A stretch of 64,000 nt of DNA from positions 248,001 to 312,000 of the forward strand of contig JAXQJY010000032.1 in the NCBI GenBank assembly GCA_037042185.1, given 5' to 3'. Within the stretch, counting starts at the first letter, position 1, and every line of letters begins with the position of its first letter. A program made the translations under genes and the position numbers. Shown one piece after another: positions 11,052 to 23,424 of this stretch. Origin of the DNA: Sordariomycetes sp. S80-01Y. Lineage: Eukaryota; Ascomycota; Sordariomycetes. The notes beneath the pieces were generated by a model. It worked only from the letters and a program-made list of their open reading frames with translations, did not search any database and was not told where the DNA came from.

Positions 11052-14000
11052 ATGCCATCCAGAAGATTAAGCCACGGTGACTATAGGGTGGGATGGATCT
11101 GTCCCTTGGAGGTGGAACAGCTCGCGGCTATGGAGATGTTGGACGCGGAACACCAACCCTTGCCGCAATCGCGAGAGGACACAAACATCTACAACCTCGG
11201 CAGCATTAACAACCACAACATCGTTATCGCCGGTCTCCCCAAGCCGGGGAACTGCTCCGCAGCCACCGTCATCAGTCAGATGAGGATAGCATTCCCGAAC
11301 CTTAAATACGGTCTGCTGGTAGGGATCGGGGGTGGTGTGCCGGTAAACACAGAGCATGGGATGATCCGACTGGGGCATGTGGTGGTTAGTGAGGCGACGG
11401 GAATACACCCTGGAACAATACAGTACGACCATGGGAAGGCGACAGCGGGCCACTTCGAACGCAAAGGGTGCCTCGCACTTCCGCCAACAGCCTTGATCAG
11501 CGCTGCGCACGAGGTAGCAGTGCGGCGTCAACGGTTGGGATATGATCCAATTTGGAAAGATGCGCAGCGCCTTCAGACTAAACCCCGCACTCGTCGCCGC
11601 TTCAAATTTCCTGGCGCTGCGAGTGATCACCTTTACCAACCTGACTATGAACATCAGGAGATGGGGTTGCCGTGTGAAGAGGCCGGGTGTGATCCGGAGC
11701 AGCGTATCATGCGAGCGATAGACGACTTTGAGGAGACTTTTGTCGTCGTCCACAGAGGGACCATAGCATCTGGGGAGCTAGTCATAAAGGATTCGAAGAT
11801 GAGGGACGATCTGGCGCGGGCGCTTGGGGCGCTATGCTTTGAGATGGAGGCAGCCGGAGCTCTTACTGACTTTCCGTGCATGGTTATCCGAGGCATCTCA
11901 GACTACTGTGACTCGCACAAGAACGACCTGTGGCATGGCTATGCTGCGGCAGTGGCAGCCGCTTATGCAAGGCAGTTATTCCTCTGCATGCCTCAAGAAG
12001 ACCCACCGAGGTGAGATGGCCCCACAGGATGCAAATTCAAGCTGTTACTGAATTACTCCAGGACCGGAAGTCTCGACGAAAATCTGCGGGCAGTCTCAGG
12101 TCTGCCGGAAATCATGACGGAGCACCGTGACATCGCGAGAGAGCAGTTGCGAGCTCAGCAGCAGCTGGCACACAAGAAGATGTCCGAAGATGAGTCAAAA
12201 TGCCATCAGTTGTTCCGCCTCACCACTAGTCAAAGGGATGCCACATATGAGTGGTACAAAGACCGAGTGGAGGAAAGAGTCGAAGGCACGTGCAATTGGT
12301 TCCTCAAGCACAAGACCTTTCAGGCGTGGCTGGGGCAGACCTCGAGTCCCCTACTCGTCTCAGCCGATCCTGGCTGTGGAAAGTCGGTACTGGCCAAGTA
12401 CTTGATTGACCGCTGCCTGCCAAGAACCGCGACTGTTTGTTACTTCTTCTTCAAGGACCAAGACCAAAATACAGTTCGACAAGCGCTCTGCGCTCTGCTA
12501 CACCAGCTCTTCCGAAAGAAACCGTCGTTGATAGAACACGCCATGCCCGAGTTTCGTGAGGATGGGCCAGGCTTGATCAACTCGACGGAATCGCTTTGGA
12601 AGATTCTGCGGAAAGCTGCTCGAGACCCTCGGGCAGGTCCTGTGGTCGTGGTCCTCGACGCTCTGGATGAATGCGCCGAATCAGAGTTTGCAAACTTAAT
12701 AAGCAACGTGGAGAGCCACTTCAGCAACCAGTCGGGCTATGGCAATTTGAAATACCTGCTTACAAGCCGGCCTTATGAACGCGTTGTGACCAAATTTCAT
12801 CGCTTATTAGAGGCTTTCCCAAATATTCGCATACCAGGAGAAGATTCATCAGAAGCTATAAGTAAGGAGGTGAGTCGGGTTGTGGCGCACCGAGTCAATC
12901 GGTTGTCGAAAGAGAAGGCGCTTGCACCACATGTCAAGAGCCACTTGGAGACGCTGCTACAGGAAACAACGCACCGCACATATCTATGGGTCTACCTTGT
13001 GTTTGATCACCTGGAGAAAGAAGGGTTCAAGAAGACCACCAGGGGTGTCTCATCGGCTATCGCAACCCTTCCCAGGAGTGTCAACGACGCTTATGAGAAA
13101 ATACTCGCCAAGTCTAAGGATGATCCGATGGTGCGCAAAGTCCTGAATATCATTGTAGCGGCGAGTCGGCCATTGACGCTGATGGAGACGAACATTGCCG
13201 TGAATTTAGATGACGGTTTGGAGTCCATTCACGACCTCGATTTGGAAAGTGCAAGGGATTTCGAGAAACGCCTTAGAAATTGGTGTGGACTATTCGTCTC
13301 GGTTCATCACGACAAGGTCTATTTCCTTCATCAAACTGCCCGCGAATTCCTGCTGAAGCGCCCGACATCAGCCGTGATTAATGGACCAGCACCCCGCTGG
13401 CATCATTCTATTGACATCAGCTGCGCACATTCTGTTCTTGCCACGATATGTGTAGCCTTTCTAGGCTTATACAGCTCTAAATCTCCCTATCGCAAGTCAT
13501 CATTCTTTACTTACTCAGCCGTCTCATGGGGTGTTCACTTGCGCGAGGCAAACTTACAAGGCCAAGCCGTTACCGTACCTCATTTATGGGAGATCTGTGA
13601 TCGGAACTCAGAGACCTTCTTGCCATGGATTACAATCTATTGGCGCACAACAGGTACCAACCTTTGGCCAATTGGTATCGAAGTTCCTCAAAATCTTACT
13701 CGCCTCATGCTAGCTTCACATTTTGGACACGTGGATCTTGTCAAGCACCTGATCCGGGATGGTGAGAACCTCGATGCACAAGACGAACGCGGCCGGACAG
13801 CTTTGTCCTGGTCCGCAATGGCAGGTTTTGAAGCAGTCGCCACTCTGTTGATCGAGCAGGGAGCCGATCTCGAGTCAAAGGATTACTGCCATCGTACGCC
13901 ACTGTCCCTCGCGGCTGAATTGGGCCGTGTATCTATGGTCAAGCTACTTAGCCAGGATAGCCGGGTTGACGTGAACTCCCAATCTGGACGTTCATATGAG

Positions 14001-15329
14001 GGTCGACGCTCCCCGCTGTCTTATGCAGCTGAGAACGGTCATGAGGCAGTTGCAGACCTACTTATCGCTCACAAGGATATCAAGATTGACCTTAAGGATT
14101 GCCGTGGCAAAACGCCATTGATGTACGCTGTAGCAGCCGCAAAAAGCTCTACTGCATACACTTTGATTCGAGGCGGCGCAAATGTCACAGAGTTTGATTT
14201 TGAGCGAAAGGGTCTCCTACACCATACTGTTATCAACGCCGAGTCTGAACTGAGTTTGGTGGAGGCTCTCATCACAGGTGGTGCAGCTACGAAATCAATC
14301 GACGCCGAGAACATGACGCCTTTGCATTACACTGTCCGACATGGCAGGACGGATATTGCTCGTGCATTATTGGCACATGGCGTACCTGTGGACATTGCTG
14401 TTCATAGAAGGACATGGCTACGTACAGTCACGGCCGAGCGACATATCTCCAAGCCTGACCCTTTGCTGCCCCAACTTGCGTTTAAGAGGGGCCTGGGACT
14501 TACTCCTCTCCACTATGCTGCGTTGGTTGGATACGAGAACATGGTGGCTTTCTTCATGCAACAAGGTGCAGATCCAAATGCCGTCTCGGCCTATGGGGAA
14601 ACCCCTTTACACCTTGCCGTCGCTAGGACCTTGAAAGGCCCGGGATACACAGATTATTGGACAGAAAGTACTTGGAGAGTTGAGGGGCTACTGGATGTTA
14701 TACAGTTGGATGACGAAGACGAGTATGCGGCAACAACTGACCAAATCCTAGACTCCCGAAAGGCTGTACTTGATACGTTACTCGGTAATTCTAGAACCGA
14801 CGTACAGGCTCTGGATTACGACGCGGAATCGGTATTGCACAAAATTCGCTACGGACATTACAGATCTTTTGAGTTAGTGCAGAAGTTACTCGAGAGAAAC
14901 GTGGTGTCATCGAGTCGCTGCTGCGACAACCAAACACCTTTACACCTGGCGTGTCGAGCAGGCGATTCATACTCAGTCTGTCTCTTAGTATCACGTACAG
15001 ATCTACCCAAAGCCGACTTCAGGGGGCGAACTGCTTTGCACCTAGCATCCTGCAGCGGATCTGTTTCAACGATAAAGGCAGTCATCGAAGCATGCGCGCT
15101 TCACAACATTGACTTATTCTCACTTAAGGACAAGCATCTCCGCAATGCACTGCATTGCTATGCTTCGTCTCTATGTTTGGACGAACAAGGTGTGCAGCTT
15201 TTACTAGACTACGGTGTCGAGCATGGTGAGACAGATGTGGATGGAAACCTTCCTCTTTCCATCTATCGTCACAGTTTATGGTGCGTTTCTGAGAATATTC
15301 TTCGGCTGTTATCTCCTAGCAGCGCCTGA
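11052..15329 (+). CDS. STAND receptor A: PNP_UDP-NACHT-ankyrin
   Basis: The model is join(11052..12010, 12062..15329), 1408 aa. The 51-bp intron (GTGAGA...CTCCAG) joins the two frames exactly. Residues 1-320 form a nucleoside-phosphorylase/nucleosidase domain, with GIGGGVPV for the phosphate or base pocket, FEMEAAG and GISDYCDSHKN. The NACHT ATPase follows, with a P-loop GCGKSVLAK near residue 427 and Walker B VVVVLDALDEC near 515. Divergent ankyrin repeats fill about 860-1400. Fungal STAND proteins act as intracellular sensors: the repeats bind a trigger, NACHT oligomerises, and the N-terminal effector is switched on. Some PNP-family effectors in immune proteins cleave ATP, so this is a possible output. 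The frame is intact. Unlike B and D its ANK repeats are diverged, which suggests an older array. Confidence 0.85.
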
Positions 15330-15795
15330 ATGGAGTCCACCACTTGTCTCGACATGGGTAACCGCATTCTCCAACCACGTCTCCGGTTCGATGATCTATC
15401 AGCTGGTTCGAGTCTGCAAATCTCTGGTGATGAATTGCTCGTGTAGTGTATGTACCGGAAGATTTTTGGCGATAGGTGCAGTGAAGATACTCCGACCTCT
15501 TTTTATCCTGAATGTAACAACGTCATCCATAGCTCGTAACATATCTGAATCTCTGATAAGTTGGTCATCGCTGTGCTCATAGATGTTGAAGTTCGAGTCC
15601 ATGCAACATGCGAAGAGCATCAGCTCGCTTGGGCATCGTCGACATGGCCCAAGCAAGTAAATCTCCCTTGGCATTACTGGAGGAAAGTCTGGCCCAAGGA
15701 TCTAGAGAACCAACCACCTCACTTCGAAGACTCAGCCGGACCTCACAAATGCATTACCATCTCTAATCAAATACCACACTTTTAACAATCCCCGG
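15330..15795. other. 3' flank of STAND A
   Basis: No separate gene is visible. Short frames on both strands have no recognisable content. Confidence 0.4.
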
Positions 15796-16395
15796 TTAAA
15801 TCAATGACACATCTTGCTGACCCCTCTGCTTCAAGCTCCGCCTCCGCATTGCTCCCACTCTTGCCAGCGCACGCCGCCTCTTTCGCTGAGGATAATCGCA
15901 TCTGCCAGCCCTCCTTGCGCGTACCGCTGGGATGGTGGCGGCAGCCCCTGTGCCTCTCGCCCCAGTCCTTGTCGGGGGGAGGTAATTGTACTCTTCGTCG
16001 GAGTCAAGGTCGTATCGCGTGCGGCATTCGCATGATACTCCTCTGCCCTTCAAGATGCAGTTGGAGCAGGCATTGTTGAACTTGTTCCGTAGCGTGACGC
16101 AACGGCCCTGGTCCTCCTCGCATGTTGTGCAGGGGTGAGGCATAACGTCGCCCCAGGCATGACAGGTAAGGGCCCTTTTCGTGTTCCTGTTGCCCCCTGT
16201 GAGCTCGCAGCAGATGTTCATCGGCACCGAGTGAGATCCAGTATACGGCCAATGAATCATCCTCTGCTCGGTGCGGGTGTCGAGGGATCCGGATTGATCC
16301 CCTTCGACGAAGAAGCCCACCTCAGTGCGGCCTGTGGCGTTTTGAAATAGGACCACAGTGAAGAACGCGTTGATACGGTGTGCGGAAAACGACAT
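15796..16395 (-). CDS. Cysteine-rich hypothetical protein, DUF3716-like
   Basis: This is an intact frame of 199 aa from the ATG at 16395. Residues around 80-125 carry a zinc-binding-like pattern: PCTTCEEDQGRC, then NACSNC and GVSCECR. That spacing resembles the fungal DUF3716 domain. The tail is rich in arginine and basic (RKRRRALARVGAMRRRS), so nuclear localisation is plausible. DUF3716 proteins are abundant in fungal accessory regions and have no assigned function. The family call is tentative. Confidence 0.5.
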   Translation of the reverse strand: MSFSAHRINAFFTVVLFQNATGRTEVGFFVEGDQSGSLDTRTEQRMIHWPYTGSHSVPMNICCELTGGNRNTKRALTCHAWGDVMPHPCTTCEEDQGRCVTLRNKFNNACSNCILKGRGVSCECRTRYDLDSDEEYNYLPPTRTGARGTGAAATIPAVRARRAGRCDYPQRKRRRALARVGAMRRRSLKQRGQQDVSLI

Positions 16396-16619
16396 GGTCG
16401 GAGACCACGGTGGTTATTGGTGAGTGAAGAAGAGAAGATGGAGAGGATGATGGTCGAAGGGGGGTGGGACCAGGTATTTCCACCTGCACCAGCAACTCTT
16501 TCCCCTCTTCCGGCACACAGCCATAGTAGCGTCACATGAGTGTCGTTTACGTGCAGAAGGAGGACACCAGCGAGCCAGCTATCGAGCCCATGACGCGTAG
16601 TTGCGCGGCGTGATCTTGT

Positions 16620-17365
16620 GGTTTCCGGCTGGCCACAAACGACAACAGACCGTGACACATTCGGACAGCTAAGAAGTCACCTCGAGAAACGCCAACCCCA
16701 TGTGGTACCGCCGTGGTGTGTTCCCCCGCATGTGAGCACTGCGAAGTCAACCGACGAGGCCATCGAGAAGCACGATGTGATCAAGCCTGGCGCCGTTTGC
16801 GTCTACACAGACGGAAGCGGCATTCATGCTCACGTTGGGGTCGCTGCAGTGGCGGCTACGCTCCAGATGGAAGGCATCAACACGACACGTGGGCCCTGAG
16901 GCCACGGCGGTCTATGCTGAGAGCAATCGTCCTCGCTCTGGTGAGTGGCTGGGCAGATGCGCCATGTTTACCGACAACCAAGCCGCCATCCAGGCGATCC
17001 GTAACCCCAAATGTCCATCGGGACAGTACATACTATCGAAGCCATCGGAAAACTGGATGAATTACGTGGCCAAGGACGGGACGTGCAGTTCCACTGGATC
17101 CCGGCTCACGTAGAAGTCCACGGCAACGAGGCAACGGATCGAGCTGCCAAGGAAGCCGCTGGAATCGACTCCGGCACAGACAACTTGAAAATCCTCATGG
17201 CGACCACTAGAACGACAATCAAGCATGGGCGCGACCTCTTCCAGCTCGGCGTGCGCCCTGCGAAGGGAGCACCAGACACCCACGTCGGAACACATAGAGC
17301 GATCAGCTCGGTGATCACGCAGATGCGCACAGCCAAGATCGGCCTGCGTGCATAACTATCGAGCA
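16620..17365 (+). mobile_element. LINE (Tad-type) fragment: RNase H and 3' tail
   Basis: Pieces of an RNase HI domain are legible in more than one frame. They are CVYTDGSGI near 16800, [20 protein letters not shown] near 16965, and [20 protein letters not shown] near 17085. This order and the spacing match the RNase H of fungal Tad1-clade non-LTR retrotransposons. No reverse transcriptase or endonuclease is present, so it is a 5'-truncated relic. At least two frameshifts separate the pieces. Confidence 0.7.
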
Positions 17366-17480
17366 TCAACAAGACGTGGACATCAAGCGCATTCTCTGTA
17401 GCTCGTCAATAGCCACAAGCAGTCAATTCCGAGCGGTTCCATCTCACGTACTCAGCACAGCAGGACATTTCTTGGCTGGG

Positions 17481-17700
17481 CTTTACTAGTAAATTTCCCT
17501 CTTGGATTTACTGGTAAACTTCTTCTTGAGACTTTACTGGTAAGGTTTTCTGCTTGCTTTTACTGGTAACTTTCTTCCTCAGAATTTACTGGTAAGTTTT
17601 TCCATTGCTTTTACTGGTAAGTTTTTCCATTGCTTTTATTGGCAAGTTTTTTCATTGCTTTTACTGGTAAAATGTGTCTTAGCTTTTACTGGTAAACAGC
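17481..17700. repeat. Minisatellite with TTTACTGGTAA cores
   Basis: Nine copies of TTTACTGGTAA (one TTTACTAGTAA and one TTTATTGGCAA) are spaced about 22-30 bp apart, joined by T-rich linkers such as GTTTTTCCATTGC. Two adjacent units (near 17590-17640) are almost identical, so the array probably grew by slippage or unequal exchange. Confidence 0.75.
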
Positions 17701-18150
17701 TCTATTTATACTATATCAAAGCTAGCTTGCCTCCGAGATATACTTGACGATGCATCAGAAAGCCTATCGCCGCTATTCCCTTCCCCGTACGTGTGACCTT
17801 GAGGACTAATATTCCGTCTCCAGCAACCTTATGAGACGCTTTGAGCTTGTGTTCTGAGCCACGAGGCTTCGCACCTGCTTCATAAAAGTTCTATCCCCAC
17901 AGGCTATCATGACATTCAGAAAGGTGTATCAGAGGATGAGAAAGAGCATACCAAGAAGCACGCTTCTGCCAGGGTATCTTGACTCTTGGCGTACCTCCCT
18001 TGCTTGGCGTATCTCCCTTGCGAAAGAGCGTATATCAAATTTGTCCTTCACCTTCCAGAACTTGTGACTATTGAAACCAGGACGATGCTCCCTAGGGGAT
18101 TCCCCAGGGTATATACACCAGACAGCTAGAAAAGTCTTTAGAGGTCAGTC
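17701..18150. other. AT-rich spacer
   Basis: It has a TATA-like stretch near 17705 and an 18-bp tandem doubling (CTTGGCGTACCTCCCTTG) near 17985-18020. No gene is recognisable. Confidence 0.4.
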
Positions 18151-19665
18151 TTAGATCATTTCTCTAATTCGGGCACCCACTTCTGTTCTCAAGTCCTGAA
18201 GATCTTTGAATTGAGTTCGAAGCCAAACCTCCTGGCTCTCATGCTCAAGCCACCATACGAGATCGACGCATCTACTCAGATCTCCCAGAATTGGCTTGTT
18301 GCTGTCGTGTATTCTCTTAGATCGCTGTCTTGCGTCGTTATCATGCTTCTTTCGCGCGGCCAGGTGGAGGGCATATGACAGAACTCCAGCTATGCCCATA
18401 CCTTTGGCAGCGAGCATCACCGTCTCGTACTCACCCAGACGGTGATTAATACCGTATGAACCCTCTATACATAAATTTTGGCCCGTTGTGACCTGCAGTA
18501 ATTGACAGCGACTGTGAGATCTCGACACTAGAAATGTAAGATGTTTCGATTTCCCCCTAGCGCATTGTTCTGGGTCGGTCCAACATGTCATCAATGGCTG
18601 ATCGTGTAGGAGGTCCAGCAAAGGAAGCCCCTGCCGTGAAAAGACGTAGAAGTAACAGCCAGGGAAGATACGAACCTCTCGGGAGCAGGAAAGCGTTAGA
18701 CGAGTTACCTTTCCGTCACTCCAATGTTTCCTTAATAACGGCACAGGCTCTTTAGCGGAGCAGGAGACGCAAGACTCTAAAAGACTAGGTCGAAAGCCAT
18801 AGGTCGCAAGCAATAAATACCTAATCTCTGGCCAGGAGCGAGCCCTTTAGGATAACGTGCCAAGTCAAGCCTAATAAGAACCTAAGGCAAAGACCAAGGT
18901 AGGAAAGCCTAGCGAGCCCCAAGAGATAGGATACAAAACGTTTAAGTATCCCTAACCCATTTTACAGTGTGGCTTTATAAGGAAAGAGCCAAATAAGCGC
19001 CTAAACCAATATAGCTAAGCTGGCACCGGAAGCCTATAGAAAGATTAGTTAATTCTATCTAAGAGGTCGTACTTACCACTCCGCCAGATATAGCCAGCGC
19101 ATCCTAGCTCGATACTCCATGGAGGTGACTGCCAGAGTGTAGTAGAGCTTCATAGACTGCGACGAAGGCAATCACTCGGTGGGCGAAGTAGTATACGTGT
19201 AGAGAGACGCCGAGGTAATCGGCCAACGGATTAATTCTGCCGCCGAGGAAAAGGGTAGCGTAGTTTGCGGCAGCAACAGTCCCGGCGCCATGTGCCAAAT
19301 GGGACTATCCCTTGAGACCAAGGATAACGAGTACGTAAGCATTTAATCCAATGAATACTACGAAGAGAAGTAGGTGAGGAGCGGGAACCCGCGGAGTAAG
19401 AGGGAGTCTTGCATACCCGAACCGCAAAGTGTACGAGCGCATAAAAGGTAAGAGGCATCGCAAGCCTCGGACAAGGAGCATGTAAAGTAACAAAATTAAG
19501 AGGATACCGCCCAAATTGACAGCATATATCAGAGAGAACATAGTGTAAGCGAGGTATCATGAGTTTCGAGGTTTCAAATGGATCTGGCGGCGCCGACGAG
19601 CCGGGTTTTGCGACCCTAGAATTGCAACCTCTGATGTACCTGTCAGGTTCGCAGATTCTACTCAC
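18151..19665 (-). pseudogene. Ferric reductase-like transmembrane oxidoreductase relic
   Basis: The upstream part (19541-19104) has hydrophobic segments, then GTVAAANYATLFLGGR and LHVYYFAHRVIAFVAVYEA. These fit the membrane haem domain of fungal ferric reductases, including the histidines of the fourth helix. A one-base shift separates them near 19300. The downstream part (18813-18151) matches the FAD/NAD module: FPGCYFYVFSRQG, IEGSYG, and MLAAKGMGIAGVLSYALHLA. The middle (about 18820-19090) is AT-rich with many stops and cannot be read as coding. The C-terminal NAD-binding end is missing. It is a decayed host gene for reductive metal uptake. Confidence 0.65.
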
Positions 19666-20102
19666 TGGATCTGGATGCGGGAAACGACATTCCGCTCCTT
19701 GATTTGTACTGATTGCTTAAGAAATCCCAGGAAGAGAGTGCAGCCAGGTAAGGTGTAGGGTGGTTGTCGTTGGCGCATAGCCACCCAATCACAACCCCCG
19801 CGCTCACTGCGCGTTTATAGAATCCAATGCGTAGGCGTCTATTGATAGCATAGACAAAGGGCTGGCGCGAAAGGCTGTCTTTACCAACCTACAAAATTCC
19901 TCATTTTCCCATCCGCCATCAAGATACCGTCTAAAACATAGCCAGATCCGCTCGATTTCGAAACATCCTCTTACCTATTGTTTTTACGCAAACCCTCGGT
20001 GGGCTATCTTCGTCAAAATCGCAATGGCGCGGCCGCAATGGAAAGCTCCAAGGACTTTGCTCGCAGCCTGAACACAAGAAGCGAAGGCTTGATGAGAAAG
20101 CA
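19666..20102. other. Intergenic spacer
   Basis: No gene is recognisable. This would be the upstream region of the next + strand frame. Confidence 0.35.
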
Positions 20103-20645
20103 ATGGAAATCACCAACCTGGGGGCTGGAGTCGCGATAGTGATTGAAGGCCGCGGAAGAACAATCCAGTTTGTCACAGACCCTGAATTCATCCCGGAATG
20201 GGAAAACACAGACAGCACACATACCGAGAATCTTCAGCCCAATGACTTCTTCCATGGGCAGGCTCCTAAGCTTCGGGCGGCGTCTAGTGCACGGAAGGAG
20301 ACCTGCACCACGTGTCAGCAGTCCCGAGGCCACAAGCGGTCGAGGCGAGCCTCAACTGTGGGGCACCTCCTAGACTCACCGCCCTCTACGCCTGATCTAA
20401 GGGACTTCGAGATTAAATACCTGAACACGCCGCCTCAATCAACGGCTGAACCTTGGGACAGTGCTTTTCGAACTTTGCTTGAGGCCTCTCCATGTCCCAC
20501 CTCGAATTCCACTCCAAATACCACTACCGAAGGCACGCCCAAAACGCCTCATCGCCGGCTATCGACGCGAGAGTCGCCCTCAACCGAATTCGACCCTTCC
20601 CCGCGGAAACGGCAGAAGATTGGCCCTACATGGTTCGATCCCTAG
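20103..20645 (+). CDS. Hypothetical low-complexity protein, 180 aa
   Basis: This is an intact frame from the ATG at 20103. The first 60 residues look folded (ITNLGAGVAIVIEGRGRTI, then FVTDPEFIPEW). The remainder is rich in S, T, P and charged residues, with a CTTCQQSRGHKRSRR basic patch and a second RKRQK near the end, which suggests a disordered nuclear protein. I do not recognise a family. It may be an exon of a longer gene. A run of 14 or so T follows at about 20688. Confidence 0.4.
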   Translation: MEITNLGAGVAIVIEGRGRTIQFVTDPEFIPEWENTDSTHTENLQPNDFFHGQAPKLRAASSARKETCTTCQQSRGHKRSRRASTVGHLLDSPPSTPDLRDFEIKYLNTPPQSTAEPWDSAFRTLLEASPCPTSNSTPNTTTEGTPKTPHRRLSTRESPSTEFDPSPRKRQKIGPTWFDP

Positions 20646-21051
20646 AGGAGGATCTGATAGCAGCAGGTGCGAGTATGCTTTCCGTGTTTTTTTTTTTTTT
20701 TGGGATTCTGGGTCCGGCCGAGGACAGCTCTGTATTCAGTTAACTAGATACATGTATTCTACTACACAGTGAGAGATCGTCGGCTCCAGCCAAATGGCCT
20801 CAGTGCTAGCTTTCCCACCATGTAGACGCTTTTCACAGTCCACAGTCGAACCTCTAGTACATCGTACAGCACTTCTTCCAGCCCAGCACGTGGTAGACGA
20901 CAGATGAGTCTCTTGTCGACTGAGTGTCATCCTCCACAATAATGGGCAGTCATGGACTGGGTACGAAGGCACACCTAATTGTGACGTGGAATTCGCAGGG
21001 CATATGGACAACAACATGAAGTTAAATGGTATGAATTTATTGCTTGATACT
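20646..21051. other. Intergenic spacer with poly-T
   Basis: A poly-T run lies at about 20688-20701. Nothing else is supported. Confidence 0.4.
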
Positions 21052-21504
21052 TTAAGGTAGTTTCTGGCCACAGGACGAACGACGAGCTGGATCAGACAGG
21101 CTCAGCCGCCTTAAAGATCGTTCCACTGGCGAGACAGGATCCGGCAATTGAAATCGAACACGCTTGGTGCTCGCTTGAGGTACAGCTGGTCGTAGTTTGA
21201 TGACCCGATTGTGCGCGTTGATTGCTTCTTGCTTTGCTTCGGTGTTCAGAGTTGGCAGTCTATTCGATCGGCGCCGCCCGCTCTGTATCTGAGGGTTGAC
21301 GAAGACATGTCGATAATGCGCTCGGATGGGTGGCCGAGTTACTCGTCCCCGATAGCCAGTGGAGAACGGATGTGGCGTGGGGGGCCGGGGTTCGGTCTCC
21401 CAAGCCCAAGTCCGGCGCACCTCTTCTGGACGGTGACGAGCCATTGAGCAAAACAGTATAAGGTACGAAGACATCTGTGAAAATAGGCTAAGTCTTCGTT
21501 TCAT
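21052..21504 (-). CDS. Hypothetical basic protein, 150 aa
   Basis: This is an open frame from the ATG at 21504, with a second ATG at about 21444 that would give a shorter start. It is arginine- and proline-rich and ends in RSLRRLSLSDPARRSSCG. There is no known domain. It could be a real small gene or a chance frame. Composition alone supports it weakly. Confidence 0.25.
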   Translation of the reverse strand: MKRRLSLFSQMSSYLILFCSMARHRPEEVRRTWAWETEPRPPTPHPFSTGYRGRVTRPPIRAHYRHVFVNPQIQSGRRRSNRLPTLNTEAKQEAINAHNRVIKLRPAVPQASTKRVRFQLPDPVSPVERSLRRLSLSDPARRSSCGQKLP

Positions 21505-21803
21505 GCTTTATAAGACAATATACTAAAGCGGTTGACAGTGTGGCGCGGCGCGTGCCGCGCACTAACAGGTCCCACCCCCGAAACTGGGTACGGTGCCCGT
21601 TTGCTGCTACTAGTTCTCAGATTCTCTGGTTCGAGTTTGCCGATACCAGATCTCCGCACCTTGTTCGTGTTAAACAGAGGTAGAATCAAACGATGGTTTC
21701 AAAGAGTATAAGAGTGGTGCAACATTTTAAAAGCCATTAATTCCGCCCTTTTGTTTAGTAAACTATCCCAAGTCTTAGTCCATAAGTATCTTGCCTCCTA
21801 AAC

Positions 21804-23126
21804 ATGGCACCTAAGAATAACAAGCAACTCAAGGCCGAGTGGGTCGATGTGACAGTCGAGCAGCTCAGGGAGCGGTTATCCAACCTTGGTGTTGACTTTA
21901 GTTTAAAAGACACAAAAGGTCCCATCATCCGTATGGCTATAGAGAATGGCATTACTCTGGAGGGCTTCCCGACCAATGGCAAGCGGAAGCAGAAGAAAGG
22001 ATCTGGGGCGAAGACAGAGCCGGATGGCGACAATAGTGACGGTGAACCATGTGGGAGTCAATAACCAGAGCCGGATAGCAACAATGGAGGCCCATCTGGC
22101 CGGGGAACAGAAGAACACTCTCCTGCAGAGCAACTGCGCACTCAGAAAATGCAGAGGATCTTCACCAAGGCGGAAGTAGCCCTCCTCAATAGTCCCGATT
22201 TACACCATACCTTGCCTACTTTCCTGGGAATGGTCGCCGCAAGTATGGACGGTTGCCTCGGCCACGCCGAGAAATTAAAAACATCGAGCCCAAATTTCCC
22301 ACTCATGCGATTTTTGATCTTTACAGATGTGGTGAGAAGGAGAAGTAGCCATGATGCGAGTAATGCATTTGAGGCATTCGTTTCGGACCCGGAAAAATTC
22401 TGGGCGCTGTGGGACTGGTACAACAACGATCCGACAGAAAAGAGCCTCTATAAACAAGTGAAAGCGACCGCAGCTAGCATTGATGCTTCCCTTTGTCCTC
22501 AATCTGACGCCGAGGATAGTTCGGACAGCGAAAATGACGACAGTGACGGCGATTCCTACAGTTCGAAGGAGCGAAGGGCCATCCGCGAAAAGAACAGGGC
22601 CCCGCCCACATCACGTGCAGCTAATTACTTGACCGTCAAAGACCCGGAGACTGGCAGAGAGGTCAAAGGCGACATTTTTGGAGTTAACCCGATCCGGCGA
22701 AAGTGGCTTGGCGTGGCCCTCCCAAGCAATAACCTAAAGTTCCCTGGGCTATCGAGAGGGCTTTGGGTCAATTGCTCATCCGGGACACTTCTTGATGGGT
22801 ATCGGGACTATGTTGCTAAAGGCGCGAACCACCAAATCAGAGCAGCAGCCGACGGACAGATCTTGGAAGATTGTAAGCCGGCGCAATTTGAGCTGAATAT
22901 TGTCTTCCAAATGCCTTGGGGTAAAGCTTGGCACACGCACGGATACGGGATACCCCACTATCAACAGGACCGCGAATTTATGCTGTTCTCGAAAAGCATG
23001 CTCACTACCGCTTGGGGAACCACCGACACGTCTGACTTGCTCCATACCCACATGCAAGATGCCGGTCAGAGCATTATGACGAAGGCGGGAGAGAGGCGCA
23101 TCAAAGCTAAGGCTTGGAGAAAGTAG
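21804..23126 (+). CDS. Uncharacterised protein with SAP-like N-terminus
   Basis: Two blocks lie in the same frame: 21804-22064 (86 aa) and 22149-23126 (325 aa). A TAA at 22062 separates them. A 33-nt GT-AG segment around the stop would keep phase, but it is shorter than usual fungal introns. The N-terminus (VTVEQLRERLSNLGVDFSLK) resembles a SAP-type DNA-binding motif. The second block has an acidic stretch (SSDSENDDSDGDS), then a C-terminal region with IRRKWLGVALPSNNLKFPG and PWGKAWHTHGYGIPHYQQ. I recognise no family. A near-repeat of an AGAGCCGGAT-type sequence flanks the stop, so slippage may have created it. It may be one gene with a nonsense break or two genes. Confidence 0.45.
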
Positions 23127-23424
23127 ATAGCCCAGGTAGATTGTTATATAACATGTTTAAATGTGTCTTGGCCTATGTAGTGGATCGTCTGTGGAGATAG
23201 ACTTACCACAGATTGAAGAACCAAATGCCGAATGCCCTCAGCAGCCGAGGCATTCCGCCCACGAGCGAGATCCGTGCTGCGATTCCCTCGCTTCATAGGC
23301 GAATGCCTTAAGTTGAAATCTATATGCTAGGATACCTTCCGAAGGATTATCGGGTTCTACGTTGCGATCTTATGAAATTAAAACGTTATCAATAGCTTCA
23401 GCTACCCATTCGATTAACATGGCG

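Noticed and set aside
21540-21565. GC-rich hairpin (GCGCGGC, GCGT loop, GCCGCGC) as a terminator
   Set aside because: Intrinsic terminators of this kind are bacterial. Here it is a chance or minor structural palindrome between fungal genes.
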